Assembly: GCA_009781855.1 (NCBI GenBank)
Contig: WQUY01000003.1
Span: 1-61,011, forward strand
Length of the DNA stretch: 61,011 nucleotides
Direction: 5' to 3'
Origin: Oscillospiraceae bacterium
GTDB taxonomy: Bacteria; Bacillota; Clostridia; Oscillospirales; Oscillospiraceae
The notes beneath the pieces were generated by a model. That model was not told the origin of the DNA. It did not search any database and was given only the letters and a program-made list of their open reading frames with translations. Numbering within the stretch: the stretch's first letter is position 1; each line of letters opens with the position of its first letter. This document shows positions 34,501-43,747 of this stretch, one piece after another. The translations under genes and the position numbers were made by a program.

Positions 34501-36252
34501 ATGAGATTAGCCAGAAAGTGGCGGGGTCTGTTCACCTTACTTATCGTAGTATGTATATTGATGCCGCTTGCACAACCTGCGGCGGCATCGTTTCGCCCTC
34601 AGTTTACAACACTAAGAATAGGTTTGTTTTTTGGTTCAACAGCCTTGCCATCTGCAAACCTCCAAAATGCTGATGGGTTCGGCAGAGGATTTGACTTTGG
34701 GGTTTTCGACAACAACAGGAACTTTGTTCCAATCGGGGCAGGAACAAATGAAACCAGAATAACGATAGTTATTGACCGCAACATGGTTTGGAATCCTGAT
34801 GCGGCAGAAGGCCGGGGAGAATTTCGTGAAGGGACGTCGGGGAATGTCGTGCTCGGGGCATTCCACGTTAAATTAAATCCCGGATTTGCTACATTCGAAG
34901 AAGCAAGCGCTGAGGCTGCAAGACATCAGGGCGCTTTTGTCAGATATATGGCGGGGCAGCCAAACCCGTTTTTTGTTATGATTGGGCAGCATACCACCAG
35001 AGAAGCGGCTAATGCAGCTATGGCAAATCTTGCAATAGCCAACTCCGAGGTTTGTGCAGGTACACAACATACGATTAAGATTGTGCGAACCGGTACAAAT
35101 GTTGTTTTATTTGAGTTTGATGCCGGTGCAACGCCGTTGGGAATCATGCCGAGGTCGATTGCCGGGGAAAATCCTGAAACATGGTTTCGCGGCCTGAGAT
35201 ACCACGGTGGATTTTCATATCAAAGGCGTGACAACGGGCTGCTCACTGTAATCAATATGGTAGATATCGAGGACTATGTCAAGGGAATATTGCCATACGA
35301 AATGAGTAATACTTGGCCGATTGAAGCGCTGAAAGCACAGGCTGTGACAGCGCGAACATTTGCAATCCGCTCGCTGGGTAGACATGCTTCATCAGGATTT
35401 GATCTCTGTGTTGAAGTACATTGTCAGGTATACCGTGGCAGGGGGCTAGCCAACGAAAGAACAGATCAGGCAGTCAGGGATACAAGAGGTATGTACGTAA
35501 CTTTCGAAGGCAGACCTGCGGAGACAGTCTATGCGTCATCTAATGGCGGAGCTTCCGAGAATGTAGAAAATGTCTGGGTGGAGTCGCGCCCGTATTTGCG
35601 CGGTGTGATTGATCCTTTTGAGGCGGATGTTGCAAGAAGAATTGCAGGATATAACTGGACTGTGCGGCACACGCCTGCACAGCTCACTGCGCGCCTGCGT
35701 GAGCGAATTACAGGATTTAACCTTTCAACAGTTGCTGCGGTAAGGGTTTCGCAGCGGTCTCCTACCGGCAATGTAATCGGTGTTACGATTACTGATGTAA
35801 ATGGCAGAACCCATACGCTCAATGGAAGGGCGCAGTTGGTTGCGGGTCTTGGCACTCCGACCATGAACTTTGATATAGTCGGGGGCGAGACATGGCAGCC
35901 GGGCGGTATATTTGCAAATGATCCGGCACGCCAAGTAAATCATGGTGCACAGGTGTTCGCTATTGATGGCAGTGGCTCGGCAAGTTCTGTGTCATCGGCC
36001 AATATGCGTGCGATAACCGGCACAGGAAGTGTTGAGACAATTACCGGAGAAGCGGCCGGAGGTGGCACCGGGGGTGGCACAGGTTTAATAGGCGGTGTGT
36101 TCACCTTTAATGGAACCGGTAGCGGCCATCAGGTTGGAATGAGCCAATGGGGCGCGTTTTCAATGGCACACTATCATGGACTTACGTTCAGGGATATCAT
36201 ACATTTTTATTTCACCGGAGTGGAGATTACAGAAACATATCCCGGATGGTAA
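34501..36252 (+). CDS. SpoIID/LytB-domain protein
   Basis: A 583-residue secreted protein. The signal peptide is at residues 1-29 ([20 protein letters not shown]). An N-terminal region of about 220 residues contains an SPOR-like segment ([21 protein letters not shown]). The SpoIID domain (residues ~245-500) has [31 protein letters not shown], the catalytic glutamate motif (PYEM), CQVYRG and YASSNGG, then after a Gly/Thr-rich linker [17 protein letters not shown] near the C-terminus. SpoIID is a lytic transglycosylase of engulfment; related proteins act in vegetative cells. AAGGAG 7 nt before ATG 34501 fixes the start. queA follows 22 nt later. Confidence 0.85.
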   Translation: MRLARKWRGLFTLLIVVCILMPLAQPAAASFRPQFTTLRIGLFFGSTALPSANLQNADGFGRGFDFGVFDNNRNFVPIGAGTNETRITIVIDRNMVWNPDAAEGRGEFREGTSGNVVLGAFHVKLNPGFATFEEASAEAARHQGAFVRYMAGQPNPFFVMIGQHTTREAANAAMANLAIANSEVCAGTQHTIKIVRTGTNVVLFEFDAGATPLGIMPRSIAGENPETWFRGLRYHGGFSYQRRDNGLLTVINMVDIEDYVKGILPYEMSNTWPIEALKAQAVTARTFAIRSLGRHASSGFDLCVEVHCQVYRGRGLANERTDQAVRDTRGMYVTFEGRPAETVYASSNGGASENVENVWVESRPYLRGVIDPFEADVARRIAGYNWTVRHTPAQLTARLRERITGFNLSTVAAVRVSQRSPTGNVIGVTITDVNGRTHTLNGRAQLVAGLGTPTMNFDIVGGETWQPGGIFANDPARQVNHGAQVFAIDGSGSASSVSSANMRAITGTGSVETITGEAAGGGTGGGTGLIGGVFTFNGTGSGHQVGMSQWGAFSMAHYHGLTFRDIIHFYFTGVEITETYPGW

Positions 36253-36274
36253 TATAAACGAAAGAAGAAGTATA

Positions 36275-37357
36275 ATGCAAAAGAGTGATTTTTATTTTGA
36301 CCTCCCGGAGGAGCTAATCGCACAAACACCAATCGAACATCGCGAACAATCAAGGCTATTGATGATGGACAGAAAAACCGGAGCGTTGGCGCACCATCAT
36401 TTTTATGAACTTCCCAATTTGCTTCGTAAAGGCGATTGCCTTGTACTTAACGATTCTCGCGTGATTCCGGCAAGGCTGCTTGGCAGAAAAGACACAGGAG
36501 GTGCGGTAGAACTCGTCCTTTTGCGTGAGATGGAAGCACCTGCCAATCAGATGTTGGCGAATAACACCTCTGTAGGGGCGCACGCACCCGGTAATACAAT
36601 AACATGGGAATGTTTGGTTAAACCTGGGCGTAAAATCAAAGCAGGTGCAAAACTCATCTTTGGCGATGGAGAACTAACCGCCGAAGTCACCAATGAGACA
36701 GACGGCGGAAACAGGCTTATAAAATTCTTTTTTGATGGCATATTTATGGAAGTGCTTGAAAGGCTAGGCAGGATGCCGTTGCCTCCATACATCCATGAGG
36801 AACTGGAAGACGCAGAGCGCTACCAAACAGTGTACTCCAAAGTCAGCGGCTCGGCAGCAGCACCTACGGCTGGGCTTCATTTTACGAATGAGCTGCTCGA
36901 AGAAATCGCCGCCCGAGGTATTGAAATACGTTACATAACGCTTCATGTGGGGCTTGGCACATTCCGTCCGGTTAAAGTTGATGATATAGAAGATCACCAA
37001 ATGCATGCAGAGTATTTTATAATCCCAGAAGATACGGCAGAAACGGTCAATCGTGTAAGAGCAAACGGCGGGCGTGTCGTAGCAGTAGGAACGACTTCTT
37101 GCCGCGCACTCGAATCCTGTGCCGATGATGCGGGTATCATCACCCCATTTTCAGGGTTTACAGAAATATTTATTTACCCCGGATATACCTACAGGGGAAT
37201 CGATGGGCTTATAACAAATTTCCACCTGCCCGAAAGCACATTGATCATGCTGGTTTCCGCATTTTGTGGCAGAGAGAACACCCTCAATGCCTACAAAGAG
37301 GCCATTGAAAAACGTTACAGGTTCTTTAGTTTCGGGGACGCAATGCTGATCGTGTGA
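36275..37357 (+). CDS. queA: S-adenosylmethionine:tRNA ribosyltransferase-isomerase QueA
   Basis: A 360-residue enzyme of queuosine biosynthesis, with [55 protein letters not shown] and [15 protein letters not shown]. It ends with [10 protein letters not shown], so it is full length. Compared with B. subtilis QueA from memory, residues ~88-110 hold an insertion of about 20 residues (near [18 protein letters not shown]) whose DNA begins TGTAGGGGCG like the mini-repeats near flgM. The longer upstream frame overlaps the SpoIID gene and is rejected in favour of ATG 36275. Confidence 0.92.
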   Translation: MQKSDFYFDLPEELIAQTPIEHREQSRLLMMDRKTGALAHHHFYELPNLLRKGDCLVLNDSRVIPARLLGRKDTGGAVELVLLREMEAPANQMLANNTSVGAHAPGNTITWECLVKPGRKIKAGAKLIFGDGELTAEVTNETDGGNRLIKFFFDGIFMEVLERLGRMPLPPYIHEELEDAERYQTVYSKVSGSAAAPTAGLHFTNELLEEIAARGIEIRYITLHVGLGTFRPVKVDDIEDHQMHAEYFIIPEDTAETVNRVRANGGRVVAVGTTSCRALESCADDAGIITPFSGFTEIFIYPGYTYRGIDGLITNFHLPESTLIMLVSAFCGRENTLNAYKEAIEKRYRFFSFGDAMLIV

Positions 37358-37561
37358 TAGGGTCTTCTGACCACGTGACTTACGCAGGCTTCTGGTGCCG
37401 ACTCCCGGCAGCCTGAAATGAAATTCATGAAAGATAGTATAAGCTTTCTGAGTTGCAGGTATGGCATATAGCTACATAAGAGTTGAGTAAAGCTGAAACA
37501 GCGTGCTATAGTAGCATAATTGATATGTGACAAATAAAAAAAGAATAATGGCACCCGAAAT

Positions 37562-37605
37562 AAAGTCTGCATGGATCAAATGCGTTGAGCCCATGCAGAC
37601 TTTTT
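37562..37605. terminator. repeated bidirectional terminator, copy 1
   Basis: A perfect 13-bp stem AAAGTCTGCATGG/CCATGCAGACTTT with a 16-nt loop ATCAAATGCGTTGAGC and T-runs on both strands. It lies between convergent queA and gatB. The exact reverse complement of this 42-nt unit occurs at 43656-43697. The rest of 37358-37635 holds no gene; a smaller hairpin (AGGCT...AGCCT) lies near 37388. Confidence 0.85.
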
Positions 37606-37635
37606 GAGTGCCCTCTGTATGTGTTTTACAATTTT

Positions 37636-39066
37636 TTACGACAGCATCTTTTTGAGCAGCTCATTAACAGACTGAGGATCAGCCTTTCCGGCTGTTTTTT
37701 TCATAACCTGTCCGACAAGAAATCCAAATACTTTTTGGCTTCCGCCCCGATACTCCTGCACTGATTTCTCGTTTTCCGCAATCACCGCTTGTACGGCGGC
37801 TTCTAAAAGTCTGGTGTCACTGACCATTGCAAGCCCATTTTCTTCAACATAAGCCTTAGGGTCAATGCCCTGTTCATATACTTTCAATAGAAGCTTCTTA
37901 CCCACAGCACGATTGACTATTTTATCATCAACCAATGCGATTACCGCAGCAAACTTTTCACAGTCTATATCAATCTCATCATCGCTTACACCTGCCGTTT
38001 TAGATATACTCAGCAAATCACCCATAATCCAATTTACAACTTCTTTTGGCTTGCTTACATGCCCGAGTACTGCGTCAAAAATCCGGCATAGGTTCAGGCT
38101 GCTTGTGATGATTCTGCTGTCGTATTCAGGAAGCTGCAGCTGCATTGTCATGCGCTCAAATCTTACATGCGCCGGTTCAGGCAGTGTTTTGCGAACATGA
38201 TCAATCCACGCCTCATCAATGAAAACCGGCATGAGTTCGGGATTCGGGAAATAGCGATAGTCGGCGGCTTCTTCTTTTTCTCTCATGGAAAACGACATGC
38301 CGTTATCATCATCCCAGCGCCTCGTTTCCTGAACCAGTTTCTCAGCTTTGGTTTCCAGCGCATTGATGTGCCTCTGGGATTCAAATTCAATCGCCCGGGC
38401 TATTGCTTTTATTGAATTCATATTTTTTATTTCAGTCCGTGTCCCCAGTATATCGCTGCCCATCTCACGCACGGAAATATTCACATCACAACGCATCGAC
38501 CCTTCTTGCATCTTGCAATCTGAAATACCTGCGAAACTGAGCAACGACCGCAATTTGTCAAGATATGCGGTGACCTCATCAGCTGTGCGGAAATCAGGAT
38601 TCGAAACAATTTCAACAAGTGGAACAGATGTCCGGTTATAGTCTACTAAAGTCGAGCGCGTGCGTGGGTCATGTACAAGCTTTCCGGCATCCTCTTCGAT
38701 GTGGATTTGTTTCAGTGTAATGCGTTTTGAGCCTGCTTCCGTTTCAATATCCACCCATCCATTTTGGCATATGGGCGCAAAAAATTGGGTGATTTGATAT
38801 CCGGTGGGCAAATCCGGATAGAAGTAGTTTTTTTTGTCAAATGTCATAACAGCGCTAATCTCACTGTTTGTCACCAAAGCTGCAGCGATGCCCAACTCTA
38901 CCGCCCGCTTGTTTATCACTGCAGGCATTCCGGGCATTCCGGAACATGCCGGGCAAACATTTTCATTCGGGTCTGCCCCGAATTTGGCAGAGCATGAGCA
39001 AAAAAGCTTTGATTGCGTTGATAGTTCTACATGGACTTCAAGACCCATTACCACTTCATATTTCAT
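37636..39066 (-). CDS. gatB: aspartyl/glutamyl-tRNA amidotransferase subunit B
   Basis: A 476-residue kinase-amidotransferase subunit that looks intact. It has VMGLEVHVEL, the zinc cysteines CSCSAKFG...CPACSGMPG, the catalytic region KQIHIEEDAGKL, DYNRTSVPLVEIVS, EGSMRCDVNISV and ADYRYFPNPEL, with a normal C-terminal YqeY-like tail. It activates Glu or Asp on misacylated tRNA by phosphorylation and uses ammonia normally channelled from GatA. Here its partner GatA lacks catalytic residues. It overlaps gatA by 4 nt (ATGA). Confidence 0.94.
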   Translation of the reverse strand: MKYEVVMGLEVHVELSTQSKLFCSCSAKFGADPNENVCPACSGMPGMPAVINKRAVELGIAAALVTNSEISAVMTFDKKNYFYPDLPTGYQITQFFAPICQNGWVDIETEAGSKRITLKQIHIEEDAGKLVHDPRTRSTLVDYNRTSVPLVEIVSNPDFRTADEVTAYLDKLRSLLSFAGISDCKMQEGSMRCDVNISVREMGSDILGTRTEIKNMNSIKAIARAIEFESQRHINALETKAEKLVQETRRWDDDNGMSFSMREKEEAADYRYFPNPELMPVFIDEAWIDHVRKTLPEPAHVRFERMTMQLQLPEYDSRIITSSLNLCRIFDAVLGHVSKPKEVVNWIMGDLLSISKTAGVSDDEIDIDCEKFAAVIALVDDKIVNRAVGKKLLLKVYEQGIDPKAYVEENGLAMVSDTRLLEAAVQAVIAENEKSVQEYRGGSQKVFGFLVGQVMKKTAGKADPQSVNELLKKMLS

Positions 39067-40181
39067 ATATGCTTCCTATCTTTTAGTACCGTATTTAAAA
39101 CATCCTCCCGCCCAGGAGCAACCATCAGCGTGAGCGCATTTCCTCCGCACGGCATAGTCACTGCGGGCAAACCGCAAAGCCTCGAAAGGCACGGAAATGG
39201 AGCGGCAATAATATCACATTGGTCAAATTGCAGCGCATCTCTCATCAGCCGCCTGATGCGCATTGCTTTATCGTAGAGTCTTGTATAGTTTTCCTGTGAC
39301 AAAACCAAAGCGCCCATGAGTGCAGCCAGCTTAACCTCCAAGCCAAATGCCTCAGTACGGCTCTTTGTGTAGAGTTCTTGAAGGCTGGTATACTCTTTTG
39401 TTCTATATCCGAATTTAATACCATCATATCTGCTGATGTTATTTGAAAACTCCGCACAACAAAGAATTTGCATGACTGGGGCATATAGCTCGGAATATTT
39501 GAGTTCGATATCAACAATCTCAACATCGCCGAGCCGCTCCAGTAAATGTGAGCTTATCGAATCGAAATTGTCAGAAAACACGTTTTTTGGTAAAGCGATT
39601 CTTAGTTTATGTTCTGGATGTTCCATGGGTTGAGCGTTATCATTATCTAAGCGCTGCTCAGCCTGCATCACCCCGTCCTTATCATCAAATCCCGAAATGA
39701 TCGAAAGCGCACGAAAGCCCTCCACCAGAGACTTACATATAATGCCAATCTGATCCATTGACGCAACGGCTGGAACCAGTCCATATCGTGAAACTGTGCC
39801 ATAGGTTGGCTGAATATAATATAGTCCGAGCGCAGCCGCTTCCAAACTGACCGCTCCGGTATAGTCGTTACACAACGCAAATGCCGCAACGCCATCGGCA
39901 ACAGCGGCGGCGGCTCCAGAGCAGGAGGAGGTTTCAAGCGACGGAAAGAGTCCCCCGACGCCAAATTCATCCATGCGCATCTTGCCAAGAATCGTCACCC
40001 CGGCTGATTCGAGCTTCGTCACTGCGGTTGCATCGATTGGCGATATAAAATCTGCCAGCATTCTTGAACCGGCAGTCACAGGACTGCCTTTTTTCATAAT
40101 CGAATCTTCCAAAACAGCGCAATCTGCGCCACCAGAATGGTTTGTATCATATTTTGTAACGAAATAATCCAAACTTTTCAT
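39063..40181 (-). CDS. gatA: degenerate GatA-like amidase subunit, catalytic residues lost
   Basis: A 372-residue protein; GatA is usually about 485. It aligns without gaps to the GatA core (MDEFGVGG; IQPTYGTVSRYGLVPAVASMDQIG; RYDGIKFGYRTKEYTSLQELY). The catalytic Lys of the KDN motif is Glu25 (LEDSI), and the nucleophilic Ser of the DTGGS motif is Ala110 (NDYTGAVS); the cis-Ser equivalent may remain as Ser86. About 54 N-terminal residues, about 14 residues before the Ser motif, and the C-terminal loop carrying the glutamine-binding Asp are missing. The short N-terminus is real, because gatC ends 12 nt upstream. It is probably not a glutaminase; a scaffold or tunnel role is inferred. The frame is intact and within the gatCAB operon, so it is not a decaying pseudogene. 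Confidence 0.85.
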   Translation of the reverse strand: MKSLDYFVTKYDTNHSGGADCAVLEDSIMKKGSPVTAGSRMLADFISPIDATAVTKLESAGVTILGKMRMDEFGVGGLFPSLETSSCSGAAAAVADGVAAFALCNDYTGAVSLEAAALGLYYIQPTYGTVSRYGLVPAVASMDQIGIICKSLVEGFRALSIISGFDDKDGVMQAEQRLDNDNAQPMEHPEHKLRIALPKNVFSDNFDSISSHLLERLGDVEIVDIELKYSELYAPVMQILCCAEFSNNISRYDGIKFGYRTKEYTSLQELYTKSRTEAFGLEVKLAALMGALVLSQENYTRLYDKAMRIRRLMRDALQFDQCDIIAAPFPCLSRLCGLPAVTMPCGGNALTLMVAPGREDVLNTVLKDRKHI

Positions 40182-40193
40182 ACCTCACATTAT

Positions 40194-40469
40194 CTAATCC
40201 AGCGTTCCTGGGACTTGAAAATACCCATCATACTGCTCAGGTGCATTTTTCAAAATCTCATCACGAGACATCATTTTATCAGCGACATCCTCTCGCAAAA
40301 CATTTTGTAGCTGAGGCACCGAAACTAAAGGCAAAATGCCGCTTGTATCTACTGAGTCAAGCGCAGAAAAGCTTTCTTTCAAGCCTTCTATGTGCATAGC
40401 GAGTTGCTTTCGCTCCGCTTCGTCCAAATCAAGCATTGCCATAGCTTCGTATCCATTAATTTCAAGCAT
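40194..40469 (-). CDS. gatC: aspartyl/glutamyl-tRNA amidotransferase subunit C
   Basis: A 91-residue protein with the GatC pattern: LDEAERKQLAMHIEGLKESFSALDSVDTSGILPLVSV, then a conserved tail LREDVADKMMSRDEILKNAPEQYDGYFQVP. It is the belt that holds GatA and GatB together. It is first in the minus-strand gatC-gatA-gatB operon and diverges from the transhydrogenase genes. Confidence 0.88.
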   Translation of the reverse strand: MLEINGYEAMAMLDLDEAERKQLAMHIEGLKESFSALDSVDTSGILPLVSVPQLQNVLREDVADKMMSRDEILKNAPEQYDGYFQVPGTLD

Positions 40470-40529
40470 AGTCGATTCACCCTAAATTCATTTCTTTGTA
40501 AACACTGACATAAAGATATCATGAATTTG

Positions 40530-40558
40530 TTGACATGTCGATATAAAATAATTATTAT
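40530..40558 (+). promoter_or_regulatory. strong sigma-A promoter of the pnt operon
   Basis: TTGACA (40530-40535), 17 bp, TATTAT (40553-40558): near-consensus. Predicted transcription start is near 40565, about 50 nt before the GTG start. Confidence 0.75.
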
Positions 40559-40617
40559 TCTAGTTGTGTGGCGTAATTGATTTAACTCCGCATAATAATT
40601 CAGTTAGGAGAATGTCT

Positions 40618-41733
40618 GTGACTAAGGTTTTTCTGTGCAAAGAGACAACTAAGGATGAGACCCGTATTGCACTGGTGCCATCTGATGTCAAATCACTCGC
40701 CGCAATGGGGTACGAGATTGCGGTTGAAAGCGGCGCTGCGCAAAACATCGGCTATACCGATGGGGATTATGCCGCAGCGGGAGCAAAAATAGTCTCAACA
40801 CTCAACGAAGGATATGATTTTGCTGAAATCATCGTCCGCATAAACAAACCCGATAGCGTAGCAGGAATTAAGGAAAACACGTTGCATATAAGTTCATTCG
40901 ATGTCTTTAACGAAAAGGCATCTGTCCATGAATTTGCCAATGCAAAAATTTCAACTATTAGTCTGGAAATGATGCCCAGAACGACACTCGCACAAAAAAT
41001 GGACATCCAAAGCTCACAAGCCTCTCTTGCGGGTTATTATGCGATTATCCTGGCAGCGTCAAAGCTGCCTAAAATTTTCCCAATGATGATGACACCATCC
41101 GGAACCATATCTCCGGCCAAAGTGTTTATCATTGGCGTAGGTGTAGCCGGGCTTCAGGCCATAGCCACCGCAAAAAGACTTGGAGCGCGAGTAGAGGCAT
41201 TTGATACCAGGCCGGTTGTTGAAGAGCAGGTCAAATCTCTGGGTGCAAAGTTTGTGAAAATTGACCTGGGTGAAATGGGGCAAACAGAGCAGGGATACGC
41301 TAAAGAGCTGACACCGGAGCAAATCGAACTTCAGAGAAATGCACAAGCAAAAGTCTGTGCACAATCGGACATCGTTGTAACAACTGCTAAGGTGTTCGGG
41401 CGTAAAGCCCCACTATTGCTTACAAAAGATATGATCCAGCAAATGAAACCCGGTTCAATCATCATAGACATGGCCGTAAAGACAGGTGGTAATGTTGAAG
41501 GCTCCGACCCCGAAAAAGAGGTGTTCCTTGATAACGGTGTAAGCATAATAGGCGGAGACAGTCTCGAACGCTTTATTCCCAAGGATGCATCAAATATGTT
41601 CTCAGGCAATGTCTTTGCATTGCTAGAGCATTTTTGGGATGCGGAGAACAAAAAGTTTTGTCTCAATACCGAGGACGAAATAATCCAAGGTTGTCTGATC
41701 ACTGCTGACGGAAAAATATTACGCGCTTTATAA
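40618..41733 (+). CDS. pntAA: NAD(P) transhydrogenase alpha subunit part 1
   Basis: A 371-residue NAD(H)-binding domain I. It starts TKVFLCKETTKDETRIALVPSDVKSLAAMGYEIAVESGAA; the dinucleotide-binding motif is VFIIGVGVAGLQAIATAKRLGA; RVEAFDTRPVVEEQVKSLGAKF and GSIIIDMAVKTGGNVEGS follow. AGGAG lies 7 nt before GTG 40618; the upstream in-frame ATG at 40564 lies at the predicted transcription start. The final codons and stop TAA overlap the end of the dispersed repeat at 41727. The subunit is split, as in many bacteria. Confidence 0.92.
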   Translation: MTKVFLCKETTKDETRIALVPSDVKSLAAMGYEIAVESGAAQNIGYTDGDYAAAGAKIVSTLNEGYDFAEIIVRINKPDSVAGIKENTLHISSFDVFNEKASVHEFANAKISTISLEMMPRTTLAQKMDIQSSQASLAGYYAIILAASKLPKIFPMMMTPSGTISPAKVFIIGVGVAGLQAIATAKRLGARVEAFDTRPVVEEQVKSLGAKFVKIDLGEMGQTEQGYAKELTPEQIELQRNAQAKVCAQSDIVVTTAKVFGRKAPLLLTKDMIQQMKPGSIIIDMAVKTGGNVEGSDPEKEVFLDNGVSIIGGDSLERFIPKDASNMFSGNVFALLEHFWDAENKKFCLNTEDEIIQGCLITADGKILRAL

Positions 41734-41845
41734 TCAAGCGAAGAGCGCGTCGCGACCGAGCCGAGCTCGGTCATGACCGAACGAGCGCAGATTACACGAG
41801 GTTCAAAACCGTGCGGTCTCTGCCCTGGGGTTAATACCTTTTATA
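41727..41845 (-). repeat. dispersed structured repeat, short copy
   Basis: About 119 bp, the reverse complement of 3789-3945 with high similarity. It lacks the ~38 bp that lie between GGCAGAG and GGCAAAG in the long copy, as expected for a deletion between short direct repeats. It fills most of the pntAA-pntAB gap, and its outer end TTTATAATC includes the pntAA stop codon. Confidence 0.85.
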
Positions 41846-41913
41846 GTGCCTGCACCAAAATCACAAATTAATGTTACACAAACCCCTAATCCCTAAAAAT
41901 AAGGAGTGGAAAT

Positions 41914-42207
41914 ATGGATACAATCCTTCTGATATTTATTTTTGTTATCGCTGCATTCCTTGGAAAAGAGCTGATTTCCAAAGTTCCATCGCAACTTCAT
42001 ACGCCCCTGATGTCTGCAACAAATGCCATATCGGGAATCACCGTCGTCGGAGCATTCGTCGCACTTGCCGCATCTGCTGGGGGCGGCACATTGGGTATGG
42101 TTCTTGCGTTTATAGCTATTGTGCTTGCGACCATAAACCTCGTTGGTGGATTTATGGTAACAGAGCGTATGCTTGAAATGTTTCGCAAAAAGGAGGATAA
42201 GAAATAA
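41914..42207 (+). CDS. pntAB: NAD(P) transhydrogenase alpha subunit part 2
   Basis: A 97-residue membrane protein with three hydrophobic helices and the family segment TPLMSATNAISGITVVGA, followed by LATINLVGGFMVTERMLEMFRKK. It forms part of the proton channel domain II. AAGGAG precedes the ATG, and it shares a base with the pntB start. The 180-nt gap from pntAA is largely the dispersed repeat. Confidence 0.93.
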   Translation: MDTILLIFIFVIAAFLGKELISKVPSQLHTPLMSATNAISGITVVGAFVALAASAGGGTLGMVLAFIAIVLATINLVGGFMVTERMLEMFRKKEDKK

Positions 42208-43616
42208 TGATTATCAACCTTGCTTATATCATCGCGTGTGTACTTTTCATATTGGGCATAAAAAATCTGAACAAACCCTCTACTGCGCGTAAAGGTAACA
42301 TGCTTGCTGCATTGGGTGTGCTGATTGCTGTGGTCGCAGTATTTTTTGAAAATGATGTCGTCCAATCATGGAATGCGGATAATTTCATGCAAAACGGTTA
42401 TGTCTGGATCATCATTGCATTGGTTATCGGCTCAATCATAGGCCTTATCTGGTCGAAAAAAGTGAAAATGACCGGGATGCCGGAATTGGTTGCGTTGTAT
42501 AACGGCTTCGGTGGACTGGCCTCAGCCTTGGTTGCTTTTGTGCAGTTTCTCCAGGCACCCGAGGGCAACGATGCAATAGCCTCTGTCGCCATTGGCATAG
42601 CCATCTTCATCGGTGCTCTTGCATTTTCCGGCTCAATGCTTGCGTGGGGTAAGCTTTCAGAAAAAATTACAGGGCGGGCGATTGTATTTAAAGGACAAAA
42701 CGCCTTGAATCTGCTTTTACTACTTGTTGTGATTGCAACCATTGTTATTTATGCCCTGCCAGGCATAGATTCATCAATAAGGTTCACCGCAATCATTGTG
42801 CTGTCTGCGGTCTCGCTTGTGTTTGGTATAACCTTTGTCTTGCCGATAGGCGGGGGAGATATGCCGGTGGTTATTTCCTTGATAAACAGCTTCACAGGCC
42901 TCGCAGTGGCGGCGGCAGGCTTCATCATTTCCAACACAGTGCTTATCGTAGCCGGGTGTTTGGTCGGTGCATCAGGCACTATTTTGACACTAATCATGTG
43001 CAAGGCGATGAATCGTTCTGTCGGCAATCTCCTATTTAGCGGCTTTGGCGCAGTTGATTCCGGCTCCGGAAAAGGCCCCGGAGCGGAGCCAAAATCCATC
43101 TCTGCTGAGGACGCTTATCTGATTTTGGAAGCGGCCCAATCTGTCGTTTTCATTCCCGGTTATGGTATGGCTGTTGCACAGGCGCAGCATGTCGTCAAGG
43201 AACTTGCCGAAAAGCTTGAAGCAAACGGTGCAGAGGTAAATTATGCAGTCCACCCGGTTGCAGGCAGAATGCCGGGGCACATGAATGTGCTTTTAGCGGA
43301 AGCGGACATTCCGTATGAGCAACTGAAAACGATGGACGATATGAACCCGGTCATGCCCACTCAGGATGTGGCCATTGTCATCGGGGCAAACGATGTGGTC
43401 AACCCAGCTGCTGAAACAGATCCTTCCTCACCAATTTATGGTATGCCCATAATCAAGGCATATCAGGCAAGAACCGTGTTTGTGCTCAAGCGCGGCAAAG
43501 GGCGTGGCTTCTCAGGCATTGAGAATGAGCTGTTTTCAATGCCCAACACATTGATGATTTATGGCGATGCCAAAGGCACCATATCGTCGCTTTCAGGTGA
43601 GTTTAACGCGGAGTGA
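42207..43616 (+). CDS. pntB: NAD(P) transhydrogenase beta subunit
   Basis: A 469-residue protein with about eight or nine N-terminal membrane helices (including GGADMPVV-like GGGDMPVVISLINSFTGLAVAAAGF) and a C-terminal NADP(H)-binding domain III (VVFIPGYGMAVAQAQHVVKELAEKLEANG, VNYAVHPVAGRMPGHMNVLLAEA, VIGANDVVNPAAETDPSSPIYGMPI). With PntAA and PntAB it couples the proton gradient to NADPH formation. The operon ends at the terminator repeat at 43656. Confidence 0.93.
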   Translation: MIINLAYIIACVLFILGIKNLNKPSTARKGNMLAALGVLIAVVAVFFENDVVQSWNADNFMQNGYVWIIIALVIGSIIGLIWSKKVKMTGMPELVALYNGFGGLASALVAFVQFLQAPEGNDAIASVAIGIAIFIGALAFSGSMLAWGKLSEKITGRAIVFKGQNALNLLLLLVVIATIVIYALPGIDSSIRFTAIIVLSAVSLVFGITFVLPIGGGDMPVVISLINSFTGLAVAAAGFIISNTVLIVAGCLVGASGTILTLIMCKAMNRSVGNLLFSGFGAVDSGSGKGPGAEPKSISAEDAYLILEAAQSVVFIPGYGMAVAQAQHVVKELAEKLEANGAEVNYAVHPVAGRMPGHMNVLLAEADIPYEQLKTMDDMNPVMPTQDVAIVIGANDVVNPAAETDPSSPIYGMPIIKAYQARTVFVLKRGKGRGFSGIENELFSMPNTLMIYGDAKGTISSLSGEFNAE

Positions 43617-43652
43617 TTTCGTGTAGTGCTTTTTAGTGTAATGTAAATCGTG

Positions 43653-43699
43653 AAAAAAGTCTGCATGGGCTCAACGCATTTGATCCATGCAGACTTTTT
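43653..43699. terminator. repeated bidirectional terminator, copy 2
   Basis: The 42-nt core at 43656-43697 is the exact reverse complement of 37562-37603, loop included (GCTCAACGCATTTGAT). A and T runs flank both sides. It lies between convergent pntB and the carB-dapF gene. Confidence 0.85.
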
Positions 43700-43747
43700 C
43701 GATTGATTTTTAAGTGCGTAGCAAGAGCATGCAAATCACTTATGTGC

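Noticed and set aside
39063-40181. GatA as a frameshifted pseudogene
   Set aside because: The frame is continuous from just after gatC to an ATGA overlap with gatB, with conserved motifs across the length; the losses are point substitutions and in-frame deletions.
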